This document shows positions 8,486-16,600 of a stretch of 35,181 nucleotides of DNA, piece by piece. Source of the stretch: a virus; IMG/VR virus record IMGVR_UViG_3300025141_010397, positions 1 through 35,181 of that record; one strand, given 5' to 3'. The notes beneath the pieces were generated by a model that had not been told where the DNA came from, made no database searches, and saw only the letters and a program-made list of their open reading frames with translations. The first letter of the stretch is position 1; each line of letters opens with the position of its first letter. The position numbers and the translations under genes are program-made.

Positions 8486-9951
8486 TGAAGAACCTAAGTA
8501 GAGCCGCACTCGTTAAGCGCGCATTAGAGCAAAATGAAAACGAGCCCCGTTTGACAAACCACGGGGCTCTTTCTGTTTGCACATCTCCACACACTGGGAG
8601 ATCACCCAGCGCTAAATACATAGTGAAGGACTCTATTACTCATGACCGTGTTGATTGGGACAACAACAACTCCATGACTCCAGGCGAGTTCGAAAAATAT
8701 TGTAAAGACTTTATGAACAACCTAGAGTCTCCCATGTACGAGCAAGATTTGTATGCCGGCTATGATCCCGAACATCGCTTAGCTGTTCGAGTTCATACGC
8801 AGAAAGCGTGGCACTCTCTTTTTGCCCGTAATATGTTTTTTCATGCTTCGTTAAAAGAAGCGGAAACATTTGAGCCGGAGTTTAACGTCTATTCAATTCC
8901 TTGTCATACGAAAGATCCGAAGGTTATCATTTCTTTTGAAAAGAGGCTAATTCTCATTAGTGGAACTGACTATGCAGGAGAAATTAAAAAGAGTGTATTT
9001 ACTGTTCTTAATTTTCTACTCCCTCAGAGAGGGGTACTTCCCATGCATTGCTCGGTTAACGTAGACCCGACTGGTCCTACGTCTACTATCTTTTTTGGAC
9101 TCTCTGGGACCGGAAAGACAACGCTGTCATCAGACGAAAACACCTTTCTAGTTGGAGACGACGAGCATGGATGGTCAGATAACTCGCTCTTTAATTTTGA
9201 AGGAGGGTGTTATGCAAAGACGATTAGACTCTCTAAAGAGCAGGAGCCTTTAATCTACAAGGCATGCCATCGGTTTGGCACTGTTCTAGAGAATGTTGTA
9301 ATGAAGGCTGGTCAGGTGGACTTTGATAGTGCCGACATTACAGAAAACACCCGAGCCTCCTATCCTCTAGAATTTATCGATAATACTTGGGGACAGCCCT
9401 GGTGCGATCATCCTGACAACATAATTATGTTGACATGTGACGCATACGGCGTGCTACCCCCCGTCGCTCGCTTGGGAGAAGACAAAGCCGTTGAACAGTT
9501 TCTTCTTGGTTATACAGCAAAAGTAGCTGGAACAGAAAAAGGTGTCACAGAACCCGAGCCTACGTTTTCTTATTGCTTTGGATCTCCCTTTATGCCACTG
9601 CGCCCGAAAGAGTACGCAGCCCTGCTGAAGGACAAAATCAAAAAGCATGATGTTAAGTGCTGGCTTGTTAACACAGGCTGGACTGGTGGACCGTATGGAG
9701 TAGGATCACGCATCTCGATTGAACTTACACGTAAGATAATTAGAGCAATTCAAACCGGCACTTTTAACAGCGACCAATGTCGATACGAAAAACACTTATA
9801 CACTAATTTTGAAATTCCTGTCCTGCCGGGATACATTTCAGAGAAAGTACTCTTCCCAGAAAAAGGTTGGTCTTCTCTTGAAGATTATACAGAAAGTGCC
9901 AAAACACTAATGAGCAAGTTTATCAATCGTTTAAAGACGATGAATTTATAA
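8485..9951 (+). CDS. pckA: Phosphoenolpyruvate carboxykinase (ATP type)
   Basis: Converts oxaloacetate and ATP to phosphoenolpyruvate, CO2 and ADP, the entry step of gluconeogenesis. The 488-residue protein looks complete and intact. It has HTGRSPSAKYIV (residues 36-47), GTDYAGEIKKS (160-170), the P-loop FFGLSGTGKTTLS (203-215), the metal-binding GDDEHGW (224-230), NFEGGCYAKTI, TRASYPLEFI, CDAYGVLPPVARL, a GYTAKVAGTE segment and NTGWTGG. Bacterial enzymes are ~530-540 residues; this one has a shorter N-terminus. Its ATG overlaps the groES stop. A strong hairpin sits about 57 nt into the coding region. A PEP carboxykinase is very unusual in a phage; no decay or frameshift is seen, so it is probably functional. 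Confidence 0.95.
   Translation: MKNLSRAALVKRALEQNENEPRLTNHGALSVCTSPHTGRSPSAKYIVKDSITHDRVDWDNNNSMTPGEFEKYCKDFMNNLESPMYEQDLYAGYDPEHRLAVRVHTQKAWHSLFARNMFFHASLKEAETFEPEFNVYSIPCHTKDPKVIISFEKRLILISGTDYAGEIKKSVFTVLNFLLPQRGVLPMHCSVNVDPTGPTSTIFFGLSGTGKTTLSSDENTFLVGDDEHGWSDNSLFNFEGGCYAKTIRLSKEQEPLIYKACHRFGTVLENVVMKAGQVDFDSADITENTRASYPLEFIDNTWGQPWCDHPDNIIMLTCDAYGVLPPVARLGEDKAVEQFLLGYTAKVAGTEKGVTEPEPTFSYCFGSPFMPLRPKEYAALLKDKIKKHDVKCWLVNTGWTGGPYGVGSRISIELTRKIIRAIQTGTFNSDQCRYEKHLYTNFEIPVLPGYISEKVLFPEKGWSSLEDYTESAKTLMSKFINRLKTMNL
8542..8569 (+). other. Terminator-like hairpin inside the pckA 5' coding region
   Basis: GAGCCCCGT (8542-8550) pairs perfectly with ACGGGGCTC (8561-8569) around a 10-base loop, and TTTCTGTTT follows. 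It lies at codons 20-29 of pckA. Its shape is that of an intrinsic terminator with a broken T-run, so it may reduce read-through into pckA unless ribosomes cover it. The same bases encode the conserved GAL segment, so protein constraint may explain part of it. Confidence 0.45.
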
Positions 9952-9983
9952 ATAAATTTTCTTTTTAATTATGCTCGCCCTAG

Positions 9984-10014
9984 TTATCGTGAAGTTATCA
10001 CGAGGGTTCTTTTG
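9984..10014 (+). terminator. Possible weak terminator after pckA
   Basis: In the gap after pckA, TCGTGA (9987-9992) and TCACGA (9998-10003) form a 6-bp stem with a 5-base loop, followed by GGGTTCTTTT. The stem is short and only moderately GC-rich. The rest of the 9952-10069 gap shows nothing else I can support. Confidence 0.3.
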
Positions 10015-10069
10015 ACACAAGAGGTCGCCAGACCAATAACCAGCCACCTTCTATAATTGGAGATTTAAT

Positions 10070-10648
10070 ATGATTAGTTTTACAACTATTATTGCAGTTA
10101 CACTGCTTGCCACGCCTGCTGCCTACGAGCCAACTTACGAAAGTTTAATGTTTGAAGCAAAACATAGTTGCCGCAACGCTCAACCTGAAAAGGTTAATGA
10201 CCAGATTCTTTTAGACTTAATCCAAGTCGAGAAAAAGTACGATGTCCCTGCTTCCCTGAAGGGGATGGTTCTTGCAGCATCTTGCTCTGAATCTGGTTAC
10301 GATCCAAAAGCCAAAGGTGATTATCGAATTATTAAAAATAAAAAATTACCGATGGCAATTGGTATTTTGCAACAATGGCCATGGTATGAAAAGACCTATA
10401 ATATTGATAGGACCAATCATATCCAAGCCGCCGATGCTTGGATGAAGCATCTCCACAAAAAACTTCACTATGTTAAAAGAACTTGTAAGTTTAAAAGTGA
10501 GAGAAAAAGATGGATCGCCGCATGGGTAACAGCCATTAGATATCCAAAGCCTGAAGGTAGGTGTTATGAAAAGCCAAAGCACTTAAAGATTTTAAACAAA
10601 TGGCACCGCAATCTTAAAAAGACCACGGATGAGGGAGACGGCTGCTGA
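10070..10648 (+). CDS. Secreted lytic transglycosylase-like protein
   Basis: A 192-residue protein with a signal peptide (MISFTTIIAVTLLATPAA) and a lysozyme-like SLT domain. The candidate catalytic Glu is in AASCSESGYDPKA, followed by MAIGILQQWPW, which corresponds to the ESxFxPxA...GLMQ pattern of transglycosylases. The C-terminal third has several Cys and Trp residues and ends in a basic, helical region. It would cleave the glycan backbone of peptidoglycan in the periplasm, helping lysis, entry or virion assembly. A second, different wall enzyme (amidase) is at 22033. The ribosome site is GGAG. A TATAAT upstream (10052) has no -35 partner. Confidence 0.75.
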   Translation: MISFTTIIAVTLLATPAAYEPTYESLMFEAKHSCRNAQPEKVNDQILLDLIQVEKKYDVPASLKGMVLAASCSESGYDPKAKGDYRIIKNKKLPMAIGILQQWPWYEKTYNIDRTNHIQAADAWMKHLHKKLHYVKRTCKFKSERKRWIAAWVTAIRYPKPEGRCYEKPKHLKILNKWHRNLKKTTDEGDGC

Positions 10649-10791
10649 GAGCACACTGTTATAATTGGGAAGAAGTAATCATAGGAGAAAATTTAAATGC
10701 TATCTTATACGCAAACAAAAACAGCTCTAAAATACTCAGCCTACACGAGCCTACTATATTACCTTTCAACAAGTTTGATACTTCAGTTGAT
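10633..10791 (+). other. In-frame coding extension lacking a standard start codon
   Basis: The frame of the 10792 gene stays open back to the stop at 10630-10632, and the translation reads like real protein, including NWEEVIIGENLNAILYANKN, a hydrophobic strand and turn as in a nucleotide-binding fold. There is no in-frame ATG, GTG or TTG before 10792; CTG at 10642 or 10645 (after gaggga) is the best candidate. A competing 34-residue frame, ATG 10697-10801, has a good AGGAG site but encodes only a short hydrophobic peptide. Confidence 0.45.
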
Positions 10792-11487
10792 TTGGGGATA
10801 ATCAAGATATCCAAGGGCAATTCAAAATACGATGTTGTTAGAGAACTTACATTTAATGCCGCCACCGCAGGTTTGCATCCTTTTGCCGGCAACTTGGCTT
10901 CTATTAAAATCGATTCGGAAAGCAATACTATCCAGGCGATAACCAAGAACAACTCCTTAGTGGATATAAAATACCGCACCTTGAGAATTTTCAATCCAGA
11001 TGGTGTTGCAGGTATACCTTTCGACATAAACGATAGAATAACTCATTATGAGGTTTATGATTGGTTTGATGTTCGATCTGGGACGAAGCACCCTTACGAG
11101 ATCCTAGAAGATCCTAAAAATCTGTTTGTAGAGAAGATATTTTTCTATTTGTCTGAGCGAATAGATGGCAATACTCAATACAAAGATTTAATTTCAAAAT
11201 CTATTTTATCAAAAGAGCAATTACATCATCCTGACTATTCCGATTCGATGTCAAGATTAAAAACAATTGCTATGATGAAAGAAGAGGGCATCAAAGGAAC
11301 GTCCAATGGAACCTCGCAATATCTTCCTATAAGGATTGAGCTTTATCGGAGAGAAGTGCAGCCAAATAAAGAATTTGACTTCGCGGATCATGGTGATATA
11401 ATAATTGATAATAGGACCGACGAACAGGTAATAAATGAGTGGTTTTCATCTCGCAGGAATAGTGCCAGTAGCAGGTCAGTCGCTTGA
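10792..11487 (+). CDS. Protein of unknown function, true start probably upstream
   Basis: A protein of 231 residues from the first standard start (TTG 10792), but probably ~280 residues when the upstream extension is included. I recognise no catalytic motif. The C-terminal half is helical and charged (for example YSDSMSRLKTIAMMKEEG). With the extension, the N-terminus resembles a Rossmann-type strand (VIIGENLNAILYA). It overlaps the nucleotidyltransferase-like gene by 53 bases and is followed by cysteine synthase, so the three may form one functional unit. I have a general impression of similar proteins beside the same partner in marine T4-like phages, but no known function. Confidence 0.7.
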   Translation: MGIIKISKGNSKYDVVRELTFNAATAGLHPFAGNLASIKIDSESNTIQAITKNNSLVDIKYRTLRIFNPDGVAGIPFDINDRITHYEVYDWFDVRSGTKHPYEILEDPKNLFVEKIFFYLSERIDGNTQYKDLISKSILSKEQLHHPDYSDSMSRLKTIAMMKEEGIKGTSNGTSQYLPIRIELYRREVQPNKEFDFADHGDIIIDNRTDEQVINEWFSSRRNSASSRSVA

Positions 11488-12301
11488 CTTTGATATGCCT
11501 TGGCACGATTCTTTGATGCCGATCGCACAGAACTATCTAGCTGTTGAAAGAGCCGTCGTAGAGTGCGCCTACGCAGGATGCGAGACAATATGGATTATTT
11601 GTCATGACGATATGCAACCCTTAATTCGCCATCGACTAGGAGATTATGCTCAAGACCCGGTTTGGGTTAGTCGCCACTTTGAATTAAGGCGCAATCAGTT
11701 TCAAAAGCCTATCCCCATTTATTATGTGCCGATTCACCCAAGAGACCGAAGCAAAAGAGATTCCTTGGGATGGAGCGTTATCTATGGAGCTTGGATGTCT
11801 AAAAAAGTTTGCGGCAATCTAAGTACCCATTTAAAACCAGATAAGTATTATGTCTCATTTCCCTATGGAGTGTATCATGTTTCAAAGATCAGAGAACATA
11901 GAAGGGATATTTCATCCTCCCGACCTTTTTTCTTAGAGCACGAAGGCAGGACAGTTGTTGATGGCGAATATTTAGGGTTCTCGATGACGCCCGAAGACGT
12001 GAAAGCCCTGCAAGCATCAGTATCTGTGAAGTCTACTGGAATTTATGAAGACGAACGAAGAATCAAAAAACTTCCCATTGAGAAAAGATATTCGTTTAGA
12101 AATTTAAATCTCGACCAGATTTTTGATATACTAAGCACAGATGGAGCAAAAATTCACAAGCTGGATAGATATTGGAACATTGGTTCATGGGAAGGGTATA
12201 AAGAATACATGGGAATCGAAAAGACGCATATCAGACGCCCCAGTGCGTCTGTTTTGTCATACAAAGAATGGAACGGAATAGGAGTAGACGAAGTTGAATG
12301 A
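11435..12301 (+). CDS. Nucleotidyltransferase-like (GT-A fold) protein
   Basis: A 288-residue protein. The first ~70 residues follow the sugar-nucleotidyltransferase layout: a strand GIVPVAG, a loop ending in LMPIAQNYLAVERAVVE, then AGCETIWIICHDDMQPLI and HRLGDY. In true enzymes the first loop is GxGTR followed by a KP motif; here it is GQSLDFDMPWHDSLMP, so the usual nucleotide-binding Arg and Lys are missing. It may use a different substrate or be a non-catalytic relative. IPIYYVPIHPRDRSKRDSLG and the VSFPYGVYH region look strongly constrained. It overlaps cysK by 8 bases; a hairpin lies near its 3' end. Confidence 0.75.
   Translation: MSGFHLAGIVPVAGQSLDFDMPWHDSLMPIAQNYLAVERAVVECAYAGCETIWIICHDDMQPLIRHRLGDYAQDPVWVSRHFELRRNQFQKPIPIYYVPIHPRDRSKRDSLGWSVIYGAWMSKKVCGNLSTHLKPDKYYVSFPYGVYHVSKIREHRRDISSSRPFFLEHEGRTVVDGEYLGFSMTPEDVKALQASVSVKSTGIYEDERRIKKLPIEKRYSFRNLNLDQIFDILSTDGAKIHKLDRYWNIGSWEGYKEYMGIEKTHIRRPSASVLSYKEWNGIGVDEVE
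12232..12257 (+). other. Terminator-like hairpin just before cysK
   Basis: CAGACGC (12232-12238) pairs with GCGTCTG (12245-12251) around a 6-base loop and is followed by TTTTGT. It lies inside the last codons of the preceding gene, 43 bases before the cysK TTG start, and could attenuate transcription into cysK when translation is slow. Confidence 0.35.
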
Positions 12302-13148
12302 TATAAGTAATTTAATTGGCAACACGCCATTCATAAGGTTGGGCGAAAAGCTCTACGCAAAACTAGAAACTTACAACCCTTCTGGCTCTATCAAAGACAG
12401 GATGGCTTCTTATATCCTTGCGAAAGCTATGGAGCGCGGAGAACTACAAAATAAAGATACCATCGTGGTGGCCTCTTCGGGAAATACTGGCATCGCCTTC
12501 TCAATGCTTTCGGCTGCTAATGGTCTTAATTGTATCGTGATCATGCCTTGCAACATGAGCGAAGAACGAAAGCAGATGATGAGGGCTTACGGCGCAACCA
12601 TAGTTGAAGTTGGACCAAGCGCGTTCAAAGATGCGATATCTCTTCGTGATAAAATGCTAGAAGAAAATCCTAATTACTGGTCGCCCAAGCAGTTCAGTAA
12701 TCCTGACAACATAGAGTGTCATTTTCGCACTACAGCCGTGGAGATAGCGCAATCTGTCCTAGATATACCCGCCCGGCTATCTGCTATCATCAGCGGCGCA
12801 GGCACGGGAGGGACGATCATGGGATGCCAAAAGTACATGCCACGACTATGGAAAGAAACCCAGATCCTTATGACAACCCCAGCCGAATCCGCAGCCACCC
12901 ACGGCATTCAGGGCATCAACGACGGCGGGGACTTCTTGGTTGATAAAACCTTGATTGATGGTGAGCTGATTGTGACCACTGAAGATGCGAAATCTCGCGC
13001 TAAGCTCCTCGCCTCCGAGCATGGGCTGTTGGTTGGCATTAGTTCTGGAGCTAACGTTATCGCAGCAGAGCGCTGGATTGCTGAGCACGAGCCAGATGGC
13101 GTAGTGGTGACCTTTCTTTGCGACAGGGGTGAAAGATACTTAAGTTAA
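12294..13148 (+). CDS. cysK: Cysteine synthase (O-acetylserine sulfhydrylase family)
   Basis: A 284-residue PLP enzyme of the CysK/CysM family, which makes L-cysteine from O-acetyl-L-serine and sulfide. The PLP lysine is Lys34 in NPSGSIKDRM. SSGNTG (61-66) matches the substrate-binding loop, GAGTGGTIMG the phosphate-binding glycine loop, and GISSGAN the cofactor ring contact. The protein is slightly shorter than bacterial CysK (~310). The start is TTG 12294, after AGGAG at 12280, and overlaps the previous stop. All core motifs are intact, so it is probably active. Whether it makes cysteine or serves another beta-replacement reaction cannot be told from sequence. Confidence 0.92.
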   Translation: MNDISNLIGNTPFIRLGEKLYAKLETYNPSGSIKDRMASYILAKAMERGELQNKDTIVVASSGNTGIAFSMLSAANGLNCIVIMPCNMSEERKQMMRAYGATIVEVGPSAFKDAISLRDKMLEENPNYWSPKQFSNPDNIECHFRTTAVEIAQSVLDIPARLSAIISGAGTGGTIMGCQKYMPRLWKETQILMTTPAESAATHGIQGINDGGDFLVDKTLIDGELIVTTEDAKSRAKLLASEHGLLVGISSGANVIAAERWIAEHEPDGVVVTFLCDRGERYLS

Positions 13149-13160
13149 CTACTTAATATT

Positions 13161-13244
13161 ATGGGAGCGTATTGGATACTCGCAGCCATAGCAGTACCGA
13201 TAGTTATCAACTATTTATACCACAGCAACGGAGAAGATAAGTAA
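13161..13244 (+). CDS. 27-residue membrane microprotein
   Basis: ATG 13161 opens a 27-residue frame: a single hydrophobic helix (YWILAAIAVPIVINYLY) with a short polar tail. Its stop overlaps the next start as TAATG, a coupling used across this genome. The ribosome site is poor. Tiny membrane proteins like this are common in tailed phages (another is at 28617); function unknown. Confidence 0.5.
   Translation: MGAYWILAAIAVPIVINYLYHSNGEDK
13210..13219 (+). promoter_or_regulatory. ACTATTTATA motif (candidate late-promoter element)
   Basis: ACTATTTATA, 25 bases before the tagged gene at 13244. The same string is found 4 bases before the gene at 31811, and a variant ACTATTTAAA precedes the gene at 29039. 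It resembles a T4-type late element in AT content and position, but is not the T4 consensus read on this strand. Confidence 0.3.
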
Positions 13245-13567
13245 TGAAATACGATGATTTAAAAAACATTATCAAAGAGGTCTTGGAAGAAGAAGACGCT
13301 TGGAAAAAATTCCTCGATCAGACGAGAGATAAAAAGTCAAGGAAAATGGTTCCTTGGTCGTCTCCTCCTGAGAAAAAGAAAAGAACCCCAGAAAAAACCT
13401 TCGATCCAAGCACCGATTCACGTATTGAAGCATCAAGTGATAAAGAAGCCGCCGCCGCTCTTAAAGCGCGAATCGACAAGGCTGGACACGCCCCAGGTAA
13501 ACAATATGTCGCCAAAGACGACCAGGGTTATTTTATTCGCACGATCGTAGATACTCGCGGCACCTGA
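13244..13567 (+). CDS. Small charged protein with LKNIIKE N-terminal peptide
   Basis: A 107-residue protein of unknown function. The N-terminus MKYDDLKNIIKEVLEEEDAW resembles the 3316 protein and is a short amphipathic helix ending in Glu. The middle is rich in Lys, Pro and Ser and probably disordered; the C-terminus (GKQYVAKDDQGYFIRTIVD) is more ordered. Such peptides in marine phages may direct proteins to the prohead, but this one has no clear cleavage site. It is followed by a promoter for the polymerase gene. Confidence 0.7.
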   Translation: MKYDDLKNIIKEVLEEEDAWKKFLDQTRDKKSRKMVPWSSPPEKKKRTPEKTFDPSTDSRIEASSDKEAAAALKARIDKAGHAPGKQYVAKDDQGYFIRTIVDTRGT

Positions 13568-13574
13568 TATTTTC

Positions 13575-13602
13575 TTGACTTTCTTAAGAAGAGGGCTATA
13601 AT
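13575..13602 (+). promoter_or_regulatory. Sigma70-like promoter for the DNA polymerase gene
   Basis: TTGACT (13575-13580), a 16-base spacer and TATAAT (13597-13602) within GCTATAATATAGTTG. The same extended -10 context recurs at 20901 and, in part, at 23909. The polymerase ATG follows 25 bases later. Confidence 0.8.
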
Positions 13603-13627
13603 ATAGTTGCTTAGAAAGTGAGGAACT

Positions 13628-16600
13628 ATGCAACGCACTAAATCATCCATACCCTTTGTTGGTCTGCACGCTCATAGCGTTGCAGGCTCTCCTTTTGACG
13701 CTCTGGGGTATCCCCAAGCTCATATGGATTTCGCCTACCAAAACGGTAGCGAGGCTCTCGCCTTAACTGATCATGGTAATATGAACGGACTTGCATATCA
13801 AGTCCTTCACGCCAAGAAGATGAAAGCTGACGGTAAAAGCTTTAAGCCCATTTATGGCGTCGAAGCCTATTTCGTCCCATCGGTCGCGGAATGGAAAGAA
13901 GAATACGAGAAAGCCCAGTCAGATAAAAAAGCTGCTTCTAAATCGAAGAAAGAAGCCGAGAAGATTACTGCCGAAAACGAAGGCGCTTCTAAGGGCAAAA
14001 ACAACAAGCTCCGAACACGCAGTCATCTTATCCTCCTTGCTCAGAACCAAGAAGGACTTAATAACATATACAGCTTAATCTCTGAATCCTTCCAAGGCGA
14101 CAACTTCTATCGATATCCGCGCCTGGATTTGGAACTTCTTAAGAAGTATAATAAGGGAATCATCGCCTCAAGTGCATGCCTCGGAGGGGTTTATGCCACT
14201 GTTTACTGGAATAACAAAGACAAGGGCGACCAGGCGATTCTGGAGGCAATGCGCGACATAACAAAAAAAATGTTAAATATTTTTGGCGATCGTTGGTACG
14301 GAGAACTTCAGTGGATTAAATCCAAAGACCAACACAATCTTAACCATTATGTTCTTCAAATGAAAGAGGAATTTGGAATACAGGTGATTTCCACCGCCGA
14401 CAGTCATTACCCAACACCCACCTCTTGGAAGGATCGGGAGCTTTATAAGCGACTGGGGATTCTTCCTCTCATAACTAAGTACAAAGACAAACCAGCCGAA
14501 CTGCCAGACTGGCTCTCGCCAGAACTGCCAGAACAATTGGAGGAAGTCGGTTATGAGTTATATCCTAAGAACGGCGATCAGATGTGGGAATCCTATAAGG
14601 AATACAGCAAGTATTCTGATAGACCTTATAATGATTCTGATATTCTTTCTTCTATTAGTCTTACCCATGAGATTGCTTTCAATCGCATTGAAGACTTTGT
14701 ACCGGACAATAAAGTACGCTTACCGTCGTTTGTTGTCCCTGAAGGAGAAACTGCTACCAACGCGCTTATAGCTCAGTGCATCAGCGGACTAAAGGAATTC
14801 AAGCTCCACAAAAAGAATGAATATGTGGACCGATTGCGTCACGAACTGCGCGTCATCGACGAGAGAGGGTTCAGCAAGTATTTCCTTACAATGAAAGCTA
14901 TCTCTGACAAAGCGAACGAGCATATGCTATCAGGACCAGGACGAGGCTCAGCCGCTGGTTCCCTGGTAGCTTATGTTCTTGGCATCACCCAAGTTGATCC
15001 TATTAAGTACGGACTCCTTTTTAGTCGCTTTTTGCGTTCTGACGCTACTGACTATCCCGATATCGATTATGATGTATCAGATGCCTTTGGTCTTAAGGAG
15101 ATTCTTGCTGATGAGTGGGGTAACAAAACTGTTATTCCTATTTCAAATTTTAATACTTTGCAATTACGGTCCCTGATCAAAGACATCAGTAAATTTTATG
15201 ATGTAGAATTCAAAGAAGTCAACTCGGTCACCTCTGTGATGGAAAAAGAGGCAATGCCAAAAGCCAAAGCTAAGCACGGCATCAAGGCTGGCGTGTACAA
15301 TCCTACTTTTGAAGAGGTTATGGAATATTCCGAATCCCTTCAAAAATTTCTAAGAAAACATCCCCAGATCAAAACACATGTTGAAGCCTTGTTCGGGCAA
15401 AGGCGCTCGACCAGTAGACACGCTGGAGGCGTCGTGATCGGGGAAAACCTCGATAAGCACATGCCCTTGATCAGTTCAGGCGGCATTCTCCAAACGCCTT
15501 GGTCCGAAGGGATGAACGTCCGCCATCTAGAGCCGCTAGGCTTTATTAAGTTCGACTTACTGGGACTGTCAACATTGGAGATGATTGAATCTTGTATTAA
15601 ACACATGCTGCGTAGAGAGGCTGGGATTGAAAACCCCACCTATGCTGATGTATCCCAGTGGTATAGTAAAAACTTGCATCCTGATGTTATCGACCTTGAA
15701 GACAAAAATGTTTATAAGCACGTATTTCACAAGGGCAACTTCGTTGGGGTCTTCCAGTTTACGAACGACGGCGCACAGAAATTCTGCAAGAGTGCGAAGC
15801 CCAACAACATCATTGACATTTCAGCGATTACTTCGATTTACAGACCAGGACCTTTATCCGCCAAGGTAGACCAGGAATATGCCAAGGCAAAAAGAAAGCC
15901 AGATAGCATCCACTATGTCAACGACATTGTCAAAGAGGTCACCGAGGAGACAGCAGGCTTTCTTATCTTTCAAGAACAGATTGCACTTCTTGCTAACAAG
16001 CTCGGCAAAAATATCAGCTTGGATGAGGCCAACCTACTTCGCAAACTCTTGACGAAAAAAGGTACAGGTAAGGGAGCGCAAGAAAAAGAAAAGATTAGAG
16101 TTAAGTTTGTTGATGGTTGTGTCGAGAAAGGTATAGACCGCACAACCGCCGACGCGATGTGGAAGAAGTTCGAATACTTCTCAGGCTACGGTTTTAACAA
16201 AAGCCATGCTGTCTCGTATTCGATCTTGTCTTATCAGTGTGCTTGGCTTTATTATTACTATCCAGAATGTTGGGCTGCGGCATTCCTTGACAAAGAACCG
16301 GAAGCCCGTAAAGAGTTTGCAGTAAACCTAGTTCAAAAGTATGGCTTCAACATTCAAAAGGTTAATGTTAATAGCTCCACTGCACAGTGGGAAATTGCTG
16401 TAGACGGGAAAACCCTAATACAGCCTTTGAGTTCGATTAAGGGTCTGGGCGACAAAGCCATTGAACAAATAATCAACAATCGTCCTTTCAACACTCCCGA
16501 GGAACTTTTATTTAATGAAAACGTTGTTTATTCTAAACTTAACAAGAAAGGACTACAGGCAATGGCAGAAAGCGGCGCACTAGATTCCTTAGTGGATGAA

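Noticed and set aside
10052-10665. TATAAT at 10052 and 10660 as promoters
   Set aside because: Neither has a recognisable -35 box at 16-18 bases, and a start site would fall almost on or past the usual translation start.
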